This document shows, in pieces, positions 37,631 through 47,023 of a DNA stretch of 64,000 nucleotides. This stretch comes from Cytophagales bacterium. Lineage in GTDB: Bacteria; Bacteroidota; Bacteroidia; Cytophagales; MED-G16. The first letter of the stretch is position 1, and every line of letters begins with the position of its first letter. The notes under the pieces were generated by a model, which had not been told where the DNA came from, searched no databases, and saw only the letters and a list, made by a program, of their open reading frames with translations. A program made the translations under genes and the position numbers. Location: contig JAPYTU010000001.1 of assembly GCA_029940715.1 (NCBI GenBank), positions 1 to 64,000 of the forward strand. The letters are read 5' to 3'.

Positions 37631-38209
37631 ATGCAAGAATTCAAAATATGGTTTGAAATTGGCTTTGATCATATAATTAACTACCAAGCTTTAGACCACA
37701 TACTGTTTATAGTGGCTTTAACCGTTATTTATGATATAAAAATGATTAAAAAAATTGTTATTCTTATAACCGCGTTTACTGTAGGTCACACCTTAACATT
37801 AATTTTATCTACACTCAACCTTATACAATATGATCAAAAAATTATTGAATTTGCTATCCCTTTAACTATAGCTATAACTGCGATTAATAATATTCGAAAA
37901 AGAAATCAAGCTTTATTAGGGGGAGTTAATTCTAATTATTATTTGGCTCTTTTTTTTGGATTAATTCATGGTTTAGGTTTTTCAAATTATTTAAAAGCTT
38001 TGTTAATTGGAGACAACATTTTATTAGAACTTTTTTCTTTTAACATCGGGGTTGAAATTGGTCAAATAATTATCGTATTACTTTTTTTGTGTGTTAGCTT
38101 TGTGTTTTCAAAAATCTTTTTTTCCAAAAGAAATGAGTGGATTTTATTTGTATCTTCATTAATTTTGGGAATAAGTTTGCTTTTAAGCACCAATGCTAAA
38201 TTTTGGTAA
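37631..38209 (+). CDS. HupE/UreJ-family membrane protein
   Basis: A 192-residue integral membrane protein with six hydrophobic segments. The first motif FEIGFDHIINYQALDHILFIVAL and later HTLTLILSTL and GLIHGLGFSNYLKAL carry the paired histidines of the HupE/UreJ family, proteins associated with nickel or cobalt delivery to hydrogenase or urease. No hydrogenase or urease gene is visible, so the substrate is open. Divergent from DUF6702 and just upstream of the M1 peptidase. Confidence 0.82.
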   Translation: MQEFKIWFEIGFDHIINYQALDHILFIVALTVIYDIKMIKKIVILITAFTVGHTLTLILSTLNLIQYDQKIIEFAIPLTIAITAINNIRKRNQALLGGVNSNYYLALFFGLIHGLGFSNYLKALLIGDNILLELFSFNIGVEIGQIIIVLLFLCVSFVFSKIFFSKRNEWILFVSSLILGISLLLSTNAKFW

Positions 38210-38226
38210 AATATAAACTAACTCCT

Positions 38227-40476
38227 ATGAAAATTATAACAATATTTATTACACTACTACTTTCTCCTTTTATTGTTTTAAGTCAAGGAAAATGGGAAAA
38301 GAAATTTGAACAATTAGGAACAACCTTACCATCACCTAATAACTACAGAACAGCATCAGGAGCACCCGGGATAGATTACTGGCAACAAAAAGCTGACTAT
38401 AAAATAAAAGTTACTGTTAATGATGAAAATCAAATTCTCTCTGGATCTGAAAACATTACATATTATAATAATTCTCCTGATGTTCTCACTTATTTATGGA
38501 TTCAGCTTGATCAAAACGTGAGGGCACAAGATTCTGAAACACCCTTAATTACCCCTAATAAAATGAGAAATGTTATGAATGGGGCGGGACTTCAGTCTAT
38601 TACAAATGAATATACTAATTCTTCTGGGGAGCGTTATGATGGGGGCTTTAAAATACATAAAGTTATCAACACCTCAAATAAACCACTTTCATTCAATATC
38701 ATTAAAACTATGATGAGAATTAATCTAGAAAAACCATTAGCCTCAGGAGAATCATTTTCTTTTAATATTGATTGGTCATATACAATTAACGATAGAATGA
38801 AATTAGGAGGAAGAGGTGGTTATGAATATTTTCCAGAAGATAATAATTACAGCTACACTATTGCTCAATTTTTTCCAAGAATGGCTGTTTATGACGACAA
38901 AGAAGGTTGGCAAAACAAACAATTTTTAGGGCGAGGAGAATTTACTTTGGCTTTTGGAGATTATGAAATTGAAATAACTGTTCCAGCTGACTTTATCGTT
39001 GGAGCAACAGGCACCCTTCAAAACCCAAAAGAGGTTTTATCAAACAAAGAAATAGCAAGATTTGAATTAGCAAAAAAAACTTATGATAAGCCAACAATAA
39101 TAACAACTCAAAAAGAAGCTATAATTAAAGAAAACAAACCAGAAAGAAATAAAACAAAAACATGGAAATTTAACTCAACGATGGTGCGAGATGTTGCATT
39201 TGCCGCATCAAGAAAATATATATGGGATGCTATGGCTGTTGATCTTGGTAATTTTCAACCCTTAGCAATGTCTTTCTACTCAAAAGAAGGAAATCCTCTA
39301 TGGGAACAGGAGTCTACTATTGCTGTAGCAAACACATTAAGAACTTATTCTAAACATACCATAAACTATCCTTATCCTGTGGCTATTTCTGTTCACGCAG
39401 CCTCTATTGGTATGGAGTACCCTATGATATGTTTTAATTTTGGAAGACCAAATAAAGATGGTGTTTATAGTGAAGCTATTAAATGGGGAATGATTGGGGT
39501 AATAATCCATGAGGTGGGTCATAATTTTTTTCCTATGATAATTAATTCTGACGAAAGACAGTGGACTTGGATGGATGAAGGATTAAACACTTTTGTACAA
39601 TCGTTAACTCAAAAAGAATACTATAGTCATGGTCCTTTAAGAAGGGGGACCGCAGCAAGTATGGTAAATTATATGAAAGGAGACAAAGAAGGAATTCGAC
39701 CAATTATGACAAATTCTGAACAAATTTTACAGTTTGGAAACAACGCATATGGAAAACCCGCTGCTGCATTAAGTATCTTAAGAGAAACAATTATGGGACC
39801 TGAACTTTTTGATTATGCCTTCAAAGAATATGCTAGAAGATGGGCTTTTAAACACCCCGACCCTGCCGATTTTTTTAGAACAATGGAAGATGCTTCAGCA
39901 ATTGATTTAGATTGGTTTTGGAAAGGTTGGTTTTATACAACAGACAACGTCGATGTATCAATAGAAAATGTTCGGTGGTTTAAAATGAAAAAACCAAACA
40001 AAAACTTTGATAATAAAGTTGATTTTGACGACAAAGAAATTTTAGTTGAAAAAAGACGGCCAGCAGAAGATAAAATTCCTTATGTTCTTCCAAATAAACC
40101 AGAATATTTTGAATATAAACAAAGACAAGAAGGTTCTTTTAGAAACAAAGAGTTTAGAAACCAAATAAATGATGAAAAAGTAAAAATCTTAAATTCAGAA
40201 AAAAATTTTTATGAAATAAAATTTAAAAATATTGGGGGATTAATAACACCTTTAATTATTGAATGGACATATGAGGATGGTAGTAAGGAAATTGAAAAAA
40301 TTCCTGCGGAAATATGGAGGGCTAATGAAAACGAGGTAACAAAGGTGTTTGTAAAAAATAAAATAGTAAATAACATTAAGTTAGATCCGTTTTTAGAAAC
40401 AGCAGACACAGACGTTTCTGACAACAACTTTCCAAGATTAATTCTTAAAAGTAAATTTGATAAATTTAAAAACTAA
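38227..40476 (+). CDS. Exported M1-family metallopeptidase
   Basis: A 749-residue zinc peptidase. The ATG at 38227 is preferred over 38203 because MKIITIFITLLLSPFIVLSQG is then a clean signal peptide and the HupE gene is not overlapped. The gluzincin site is HEVGHNF (H428, E429, H432) with the third ligand E451 in WMDEGLNTF, the spacing of M1 (HExxH-18-E). The exopeptidase motif GxMEN appears as GMEY rather than GAMEN, so an aminopeptidase specificity is uncertain. Last 100 residues probably form a beta-sandwich. Its stop overlaps the convergent dehydratase gene by 4 bases. Confidence 0.88.
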   Translation: MKIITIFITLLLSPFIVLSQGKWEKKFEQLGTTLPSPNNYRTASGAPGIDYWQQKADYKIKVTVNDENQILSGSENITYYNNSPDVLTYLWIQLDQNVRAQDSETPLITPNKMRNVMNGAGLQSITNEYTNSSGERYDGGFKIHKVINTSNKPLSFNIIKTMMRINLEKPLASGESFSFNIDWSYTINDRMKLGGRGGYEYFPEDNNYSYTIAQFFPRMAVYDDKEGWQNKQFLGRGEFTLAFGDYEIEITVPADFIVGATGTLQNPKEVLSNKEIARFELAKKTYDKPTIITTQKEAIIKENKPERNKTKTWKFNSTMVRDVAFAASRKYIWDAMAVDLGNFQPLAMSFYSKEGNPLWEQESTIAVANTLRTYSKHTINYPYPVAISVHAASIGMEYPMICFNFGRPNKDGVYSEAIKWGMIGVIIHEVGHNFFPMIINSDERQWTWMDEGLNTFVQSLTQKEYYSHGPLRRGTAASMVNYMKGDKEGIRPIMTNSEQILQFGNNAYGKPAAALSILRETIMGPELFDYAFKEYARRWAFKHPDPADFFRTMEDASAIDLDWFWKGWFYTTDNVDVSIENVRWFKMKKPNKNFDNKVDFDDKEILVEKRRPAEDKIPYVLPNKPEYFEYKQRQEGSFRNKEFRNQINDEKVKILNSEKNFYEIKFKNIGGLITPLIIEWTYEDGSKEIEKIPAEIWRANENEVTKVFVKNKIVNNIKLDPFLETADTDVSDNNFPRLILKSKFDKFKN

Positions 40477-41414
40477 AAAGGTAAATTTAAGAGATCAACA
40501 TTGCCTCCTGTTAATATTAAACCTACTGATTTACTTTGATATTTAGATCGATTTTTTAAAACGACAGCCAATGGAAGTGAGCAAGATGGTTCACATATAA
40601 TTTTTAATCTCTCCCAAATCAATTTCATAGAATTTATTATTTCTTTTTCGGTTACCGTCACAACCTCATGGGCTCCTTTAATAATTATTTTAAAAGTCTT
40701 GTCACCAAGTGAGGTTTTTAACCCATCCGCTATTGTGTTAGGATTGTTAACGGGAATTAATTTTTTTAATTTAAAAGACTCAAAAGCATCGCTTGCATTT
40801 AATGGTTCTGCCAAAACAACTTTAGTTGAAGGAGAAAAAGCTTGTGTTGCTAAAATAGTTCCTGAAGCAAGCCCACCACCACCAACAGGGGTTATTATAT
40901 AATCTAAAAATTTTTTTGATTCATATATTTCTTTTGCACAAGTTGCTTGTCCATAAATAACATTATAATTATTATACGGGTGTATAAAATTTGCTTCTGT
41001 TTTCTTTATAATTTTATCACACATTTCAATCCTTGATTGTTCATTATTATCACAAAAAGTTATGTCTCCTCCATATTCCCTAACAGCATTTACTTTAATT
41101 TTAGAGGCTCCTTTAGGCATTACAACGTATGCTTTGGTTTTTGCTATTTTTGAAGATAAAGCAACAGCTTGGGCATGATTTCCTGACGAATGTGTCACAA
41201 ACCCTTTTTTTACTTTTTCTTTTGAATAAGAAAAAACAGCATTTAACGCTCCCCTCATTTTAAAAGCTCCAATTTTTTGAAAATTTTCACATTTAAAATA
41301 AATGTTTGCCCCTGTTATTTTATTTATATTTTGGGATGATAAAATTGGAGTATTGTGTATGTGTTTTTCTATTCTCTGATGAGCTTGTGTTATATTTTTT
41401 TTAATATTATTCAT
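40473..41414 (-). CDS. Threonine/serine dehydratase-like PLP enzyme
   Basis: A 313-residue fold type II enzyme. The Schiff-base lysine is K52 in FQKIGAFKMRGAL; SSGNHAQAVA and the tetraglycine VGGGGLASG bind the cofactor. It lacks the C-terminal regulatory ACT-like domain of biosynthetic IlvA, and fits catabolic threonine dehydratase or serine racemase. It begins 2 bases after polA stops, so it is probably transcribed with polA, which looks coincidental in function. Confidence 0.86.
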   Translation of the reverse strand: MNNIKKNITQAHQRIEKHIHNTPILSSQNINKITGANIYFKCENFQKIGAFKMRGALNAVFSYSKEKVKKGFVTHSSGNHAQAVALSSKIAKTKAYVVMPKGASKIKVNAVREYGGDITFCDNNEQSRIEMCDKIIKKTEANFIHPYNNYNVIYGQATCAKEIYESKKFLDYIITPVGGGGLASGTILATQAFSPSTKVVLAEPLNASDAFESFKLKKLIPVNNPNTIADGLKTSLGDKTFKIIIKGAHEVVTVTEKEIINSMKLIWERLKIICEPSCSLPLAVVLKNRSKYQSKSVGLILTGGNVDLLNLPF

Positions 41415-41416
41415 TT

Positions 41417-44176
41417 TTAATGTGCCTCTAGCCAGGTTTTTCCTACACCAAGGTCTACTGTTAAAGGTACTCGCATTATAACAACATTCTCCATTATCTT
41501 TTTAATATTAGATTGAAAATATTCTAACTCATTATTACAAACATCAAAAACCAATTCATCATGAACCTGCATTATCATTTTTGAATTAAATTCATTTTGT
41601 TTTATCCATTTTGAGATTTCTATCATTGAAAGCTTTATAATATCTGCCGCACTTCCTTGAATCGGAGAGTTAATTGCGTTTCTTTCAGAAAAACTTCTTA
41701 GAGTAAAATTTCTAGAATCAATATCTCTTAAATATCTCCTCCTTCCTAATAAAGTTTCTACATACTTTTTTTCTCGAGCTTTAATTATAGTATTGTCTAT
41801 ATAATTTTTTACATCATAAAATTTATTAAAATATGCGTCTATAATTTCTTTCGCTTCAGCTCTTGAGATTTGTAAATTTTGAGATAAGCCAAACGGAGAA
41901 ATACCATAAATTATTCCAAAATTAACTTCTTTAGCCTTCCTTCTCATGGTATCATCCACAGAACTCAACGAAACATTAAATACTTTAGAAGCTGTTAGTT
42001 TATGAATGTCTTGTCCTTCTTTAAAAGCTTTAATCATTTCTTTATCTTGACTAAAATCCGCCATTATTCTAAGCTCTATTTGTGAATAATCTGCAGCAAG
42101 AATAATGTTATTTTTGTTTCTAGGAACAAATGCAGATCTTGTTTTTCTTCCTAATTTTGTTTTTATAGGTATGTTTTGTAGGTTGGGTTTATTAGAGCTC
42201 AGCCTCCCTGTTACTGTTACCGCTTGTGTATAATCTGTATGAATTAAATTGTCTTTATTAGAAACCATTTCTGGAAGAGCATCCACATATGTGGATTTTA
42301 ATTTTTTATACTCTCTATATTGAAGCACTAGGTCTACAACTGTATTTTTTTTCGATAATTTTTGTAAAACACTTTCACTTGTTGAATATTGTCCCGATTT
42401 TGTCTTTTTTGGTTTATCTTCAATTTTTAATTTTTCAAATAAAACGTTGCCTAATTGTTTGGGCGAAGAAATATTAAAAGTTTCTCCTGTTTTATTATAT
42501 ATTTTTATTTCTGTTTTATTTATTTTTTGGAATAATTCTTTAGACATAATAGTTAAAAAATCTACGTCTATATTTACACCATTACTTTCCATATCAGCAA
42601 GAACAAATAACAAGGGTTGTTCAATTTTTGTCAACAACTTTTCTAATTTTAATTTAATAATTTCTTTTTCCAAAATACTTTTAAGTCTAAAAGTTACGTC
42701 TGCATCTTCACATGCATATTTATAGATATCTTTAACAGGAATATCTTTCATGTTTTTTTGATCTACCCCCTTTTTTCCAATTATATCTTCAATAGGTATT
42801 GTTTTGTGATTTAAAAAATTTTCAGAAATAGAATCTAATTTGTGGCTGGTTTCTGGGCTTATCAAGTAATGTGCAAGCATGGTGTCAAAAATATTTTGAG
42901 ATATATTAATGTTGTATTTTTTCATAATTTGAACATCATATTTTAAATTATGTCCTATTAAAACAACAGATTCATTTTCTAAAATTGGTTTTAAAAGACT
43001 TGTGACATTTTTTCGGTCTTTTTCATTTAATGTCGGAATATAAAACGCTTGTTTTTGTTTATATGAAACTGATATTCCAACCAGTTCTGCTTCCTGAATA
43101 TTTAAGCTTGTTGTTTCTGTGTCAAAAGATATCTGTTTTTGTTTTTTTAGTTCCTCAACAAAAACATACATCTCAAGAGAAGACACAACAGAATAGCTAA
43201 CTTTTTCAGATTCTATAGTTTCAAGATTAGTAGAAAAAAATCCCAACTGAGATCCTAATGGTTTTTCTTCTTCTTGTTCTTGTTCTATTAAAAGGCCCAT
43301 ATTATAAATTCTCTTTTTAATAGTTCTAAACTCTAAATCTTCAAGTAAAGCCAAAAGCTTTTCTGTATTTGGTTTTGACAAAACCAAATCTTCAAATGTT
43401 GTGGATACAGGAATGTCTGTTTTTATTTTTGCTAATGATTTAGATAAAATAGCAGAATCTGAGTGTTGTGTAATTCTATCACCCAAAACGCCTTTTATTT
43501 CTGCTTTGTTTTTAATTACTCCTTCAACAGAATCGTATTTAGCCAACAATATCTGCGCTGTTTTTGGTCCAACACCTGGTATCCCAGGAATATTATCTAC
43601 ACTATCACCCTGAAGCCCTAAAAAATCAATTACTTGATCTACTCTATTTATTTTAAATTTATTTAACACCTCTTTTTCTCCTAAAATAGCTGCCCCCCTT
43701 CCCATAAATGCTGGCTTATATAAAAAAACATTAGAAGATACTAATTGAGCAAAATCCTTATCTGGAGTCATCATGAAAATTTGAGTTTCTTTTTCTTTTG
43801 AGAAAATGTTTGCAAACGTTCCAATAATATCATCTGCCTCAAACCCATCTTTTTCTAAAATAGGAATATTAAAAGATTTTATTATTTTTTTTATATAAGG
43901 AATAGCAACCTGAATATCTTCTGGTTGTTTCTGTCTATTGGCTTTATACTGTTTAAACATTTTAAGCCTAAAAGTTGGTGCTTTAGTATCAAAAGCAACA
44001 CCTATATGAGAAGGGGTTTCTTTTTTTATAACCTCTAGAAGGGTGTTAAGAAAACCATAAATAGCACTAGTGTTTATTCCTTTTGAGTTAATAATAGGGT
44101 TTTTACTAAAAGCAAAGTGGGCTCTATATATTAAGGCCATAGCGTCTAAAAGAAATAATTTATTTGGTTTTATCAA
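41417..44176 (-). CDS. polA: DNA polymerase I
   Basis: A 919-residue polymerase for Okazaki fragment processing and repair. Domains: N-terminal 5'-3' exonuclease/flap endonuclease (about 1-290, with DKDFAQLV and GDSVDNIPGIPGVGPKTA), a 3'-5' exonuclease near 340-510 that keeps its metal residues (FDTETT, about 352), and the polymerase domain with motif A DYSQIELR and motif C QVHDELVFDV. All three activities therefore look intact. Divergent from the amidase gene across 61 bases. Confidence 0.96.
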   Translation of the reverse strand: MIKPNKLFLLDAMALIYRAHFAFSKNPIINSKGINTSAIYGFLNTLLEVIKKETPSHIGVAFDTKAPTFRLKMFKQYKANRQKQPEDIQVAIPYIKKIIKSFNIPILEKDGFEADDIIGTFANIFSKEKETQIFMMTPDKDFAQLVSSNVFLYKPAFMGRGAAILGEKEVLNKFKINRVDQVIDFLGLQGDSVDNIPGIPGVGPKTAQILLAKYDSVEGVIKNKAEIKGVLGDRITQHSDSAILSKSLAKIKTDIPVSTTFEDLVLSKPNTEKLLALLEDLEFRTIKKRIYNMGLLIEQEQEEEKPLGSQLGFFSTNLETIESEKVSYSVVSSLEMYVFVEELKKQKQISFDTETTSLNIQEAELVGISVSYKQKQAFYIPTLNEKDRKNVTSLLKPILENESVVLIGHNLKYDVQIMKKYNINISQNIFDTMLAHYLISPETSHKLDSISENFLNHKTIPIEDIIGKKGVDQKNMKDIPVKDIYKYACEDADVTFRLKSILEKEIIKLKLEKLLTKIEQPLLFVLADMESNGVNIDVDFLTIMSKELFQKINKTEIKIYNKTGETFNISSPKQLGNVLFEKLKIEDKPKKTKSGQYSTSESVLQKLSKKNTVVDLVLQYREYKKLKSTYVDALPEMVSNKDNLIHTDYTQAVTVTGRLSSNKPNLQNIPIKTKLGRKTRSAFVPRNKNNIILAADYSQIELRIMADFSQDKEMIKAFKEGQDIHKLTASKVFNVSLSSVDDTMRRKAKEVNFGIIYGISPFGLSQNLQISRAEAKEIIDAYFNKFYDVKNYIDNTIIKAREKKYVETLLGRRRYLRDIDSRNFTLRSFSERNAINSPIQGSAADIIKLSMIEISKWIKQNEFNSKMIMQVHDELVFDVCNNELEYFQSNIKKIMENVVIMRVPLTVDLGVGKTWLEAH

Positions 44177-44237
44177 GTTGCTTTTTTTAAAATAAACAAG
44201 AAAAAATTAATCTGTATATTAGGCTTAAAATACAAAA

Positions 44238-45863
44238 ATGATTTTAAAAAAATCAACTTATTGGATAGTATTATTGTTAATTTCCTCTTTTATTAGTGTT
44301 GGTTATTATAATCAATTGTCAACGTCAGATGTAACAGCTGCTCTTAAGATTTTTAATATAGAGTTCTCTAAAAAAAATACAAAAACTTTATTGCCATACA
44401 TTAAAAGAAATCAAAAAGGATACGCTAACATGAGAACCTTTGTGCTTAACAAAAATACCCAACCTGCTTTTTCTTTTAATGTACCTACAAAACACACACA
44501 ATATATAAATCTACAATTTGAAGAAGACAGCTCCTCTATAATTAAAGATGAAAAAGAAATTGCTTTTTTACCAATAAGTAAACTAGCTTATTTGATAAAA
44601 AATAAATTAATTTCTTCAGAAGAATTAACAAAAATTTATCTTAACAGAATTAAACAATACAACAAAGATTTAAATGTAATTGTTACCCTTACTGAAAAAT
44701 TAGCAATTAAACAAGCTAAAAAAGCTGATTTAGAATTAAATAAAGGTTTGTATAGGGGGCTGTTACATGGAATTCCATATGGAATTAAAGATTTAGCTTC
44801 ATTTCCTGGATATCCTACAACTTGGGGTGCCGAGCCATATAAAAATCAACTTATTAATGAGAAAGCAGAGGTTATACGAATTCTTGAAGAAAACGGTGCT
44901 GTTATGCTTGGAAAATTATCTTCAGGAGCATTAGCTAGAGGTGACGTTTGGTTTGGAGGTAAAACAAAAAACCCATGGGATTTAAATCAAGGCTCCAGTG
45001 GGTCTTCTGCCGGTTCTGCCTCGGCAACTGCTGCTGGACTTGTTGGTTTTTCTATTGGAACAGAAACACTTGGGTCTATTATTTCCCCGTCAACAAGATG
45101 TGGTGTAAGTGGATTAAGACCAACATACGGAAGTGTTAACACAAATGGTTTTATGACTTTATCTTGGAGTATGGATAAAATTGGTCCTATTGCTAGAACA
45201 GCAAAAGGTTGTGCTATTGTTTTTAATGAAATACAAAAAAAAGAAGGATTAAACAAAATAAACAAACCCTTTAACAAAAATGTAAAGAATTTAAAAATTG
45301 CTTTTCTTGAGGATCTTTTCTTAAACGACACCTCAAGATATGCTAAAAACAACACAAAAACATTAGCTTTTATACAAAAGAAAATACCAACTTTACACCC
45401 AATATCACTTCCAAAAAATTTTCCTTTTGATGTTTTTGATATCATATTAAGGGCTGAAGCGGGTGCTTTTTTTGATGAATTTTTGTTAACAAAAAAAGAC
45501 AAAACTATGGTTGAACAAGGTGAAAAATCAAGAGCAAACTCATTAAGACAATCCAGGCTTATTCCTGCTGTTGAATATATTCAAGCCAATAGGTTTAGAA
45601 CAAAGCTTATTGAAGAAACAAACAAAATATTTAACAACTACGACATAATAATTTCTCCAAGTTTTGGGAAAAACCAACTATTAATTACAAATTTAACTGG
45701 CCACCCAGCCATTTCTATTCCAAACGGGTTAGATGAAAACAACAGACCAACAAGTATTACTTTTATTGCAAATTACTACCAAGAAGATGTTTTGCTTTCG
45801 TTTGTTGATTTAATTCAAAAAGAAACAAACCACCACCTAAACAAACCACCATTGTTTTATTAA
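44238..45863 (+). CDS. Amidase-signature-family hydrolase, exported
   Basis: A 541-residue amidase with a hydrophobic N-terminal segment (WIVLLLISSFISVGYY) that should export or anchor it. The Ser-cisSer-Lys triad is visible as K184 (GIPYGIKDLA), S256 (GSSGSSAG) and S280 (GTETLGSIISPS), matching family spacing of 24 residues between the serines. It probably hydrolyses a carboxylic amide such as a peptide or acyl-amide. The GatA role is unlikely, as GatA is cytosolic and lacks a signal. It is followed by a class V aminotransferase 14 bases later, so they may work in one pathway. Confidence 0.86.
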   Translation: MILKKSTYWIVLLLISSFISVGYYNQLSTSDVTAALKIFNIEFSKKNTKTLLPYIKRNQKGYANMRTFVLNKNTQPAFSFNVPTKHTQYINLQFEEDSSSIIKDEKEIAFLPISKLAYLIKNKLISSEELTKIYLNRIKQYNKDLNVIVTLTEKLAIKQAKKADLELNKGLYRGLLHGIPYGIKDLASFPGYPTTWGAEPYKNQLINEKAEVIRILEENGAVMLGKLSSGALARGDVWFGGKTKNPWDLNQGSSGSSAGSASATAAGLVGFSIGTETLGSIISPSTRCGVSGLRPTYGSVNTNGFMTLSWSMDKIGPIARTAKGCAIVFNEIQKKEGLNKINKPFNKNVKNLKIAFLEDLFLNDTSRYAKNNTKTLAFIQKKIPTLHPISLPKNFPFDVFDIILRAEAGAFFDEFLLTKKDKTMVEQGEKSRANSLRQSRLIPAVEYIQANRFRTKLIEETNKIFNNYDIIISPSFGKNQLLITNLTGHPAISIPNGLDENNRPTSITFIANYYQEDVLLSFVDLIQKETNHHLNKPPLFY

Positions 45864-45877
45864 ATTCAAGTTGCGCT

Positions 45878-47023
45878 ATGAAGTGTCAAAAAGAAAAATT
45901 TATTCTAACAGGAAAAAATACATATTTAAATTGTGCTTACATGTCACCTATGCTTAAAAAGGTTGAAAAAGCAGGAATAAAAGGATTAAAAAGAAAAAGA
46001 AAACCATATAACTTATTGCCAGAACATTTTTTTGACGAAGTTGAAACACTACAAAAAAATTTTTCGAATCTTATTAATTGTAAAGAACACAAAAGAATTG
46101 CTATTATCCCTTCTGTTTCATATGGTTTAGGAAACATAACAAATAACACAACCATATCAAAAGGAGAAAATGTTGTTTTGGTTCAAGACCAATTTCCTAG
46201 TAATGTTTATCCGTGGTTAAGTTTAACAAAAAGAAATAACGCAGACATTATATTTGTAGAAAGACCAAAGGGTGTTAATAATGTTGGAGAAAATTGGAAT
46301 AAAAAAATAATCAAATCCATATCTAACAAAACGAAAGTGGTATCAATTGGAACAATTCACTGGGCTGACGGAACTATTTATGATCTACAAAAAATAAGAG
46401 AAAGAACAAATGAGGTTGGGGCGAAGTTTATTCTTGATGGCACACAATCTATTGGTGCTCTGCCTTTTGATGTAAACAAATTAAAACCAGATGCTCTTAT
46501 TTGTGCTGGCTACAAATGGTTAATGGGCCCTTATGGTATTGGTTTAGCTTATTATGGTTCTGCTTTCGATGATGGAATACCCATTGAAGAAAGTTGGGTA
46601 AATAGAAAAGACAGCAAGGTATTTTCGCAATTGGTTAATTATAAAGATAGTTATGGTGATTTAGCTAAAAGATATAATGTGGGGCAACAAAGTAATTTTA
46701 TTAATATCCCTATGTTAAACCAAGGTATAAAGCAACTTCACGCGTGGGGTGTTAATAATATTCAAGAGTATTGTAAAAATATAACAAAAGAAGGGTTAAA
46801 AACAATTGATAAAAACAAGATTTGGTATGAAGAAGGTGATTATAGAGCTTGGCATTTGTTTGGTTTATCTCCAAAAAAAAATTTAAAAAAAATATTAAAA
46901 AAAATAAGAGAAAAAAACATTCATATATCTTTAAGAGGAGAAACAATTAGAGTTTCTCCCAATGTATATAATAACAAAAGAGAACTTGACAAATTTTTTA
47001 ACACAATTTCAAAAAATATTTAA
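45878..47023 (+). CDS. Class V aminotransferase-like PLP enzyme
   Basis: A 381-residue fold type I enzyme of the class V aminotransferase/cysteine desulfurase/isopenicillin-epimerase group. The Schiff-base lysine is K213 in ICAGYKWLMGPYGIG, and the cofactor aspartate D188 lies in FILDGTQSIGALPFDV. Downstream SLRGETIRVSPNVYNN resembles the C-terminal arginine block of the family. No catalytic Cys loop of desulfurases is seen. Kynureninase-like or epimerase-like activity is possible but unproven. Its 3' end overlaps the next gene by up to 62 bases. Confidence 0.83.
   Translation: MKCQKEKFILTGKNTYLNCAYMSPMLKKVEKAGIKGLKRKRKPYNLLPEHFFDEVETLQKNFSNLINCKEHKRIAIIPSVSYGLGNITNNTTISKGENVVLVQDQFPSNVYPWLSLTKRNNADIIFVERPKGVNNVGENWNKKIIKSISNKTKVVSIGTIHWADGTIYDLQKIRERTNEVGAKFILDGTQSIGALPFDVNKLKPDALICAGYKWLMGPYGIGLAYYGSAFDDGIPIEESWVNRKDSKVFSQLVNYKDSYGDLAKRYNVGQQSNFINIPMLNQGIKQLHAWGVNNIQEYCKNITKEGLKTIDKNKIWYEEGDYRAWHLFGLSPKKNLKKILKKIREKNIHISLRGETIRVSPNVYNNKRELDKFFNTISKNI

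Noticed and set aside
44987..45502. 171-residue antisense frame across the amidase gene.
   Set aside because: It is opposite a gene with full family motifs, and its translation shows no family signature. Similar long antisense frames across radA (26499-26957) and mnmG (57514-57891) were discarded for the same reason.
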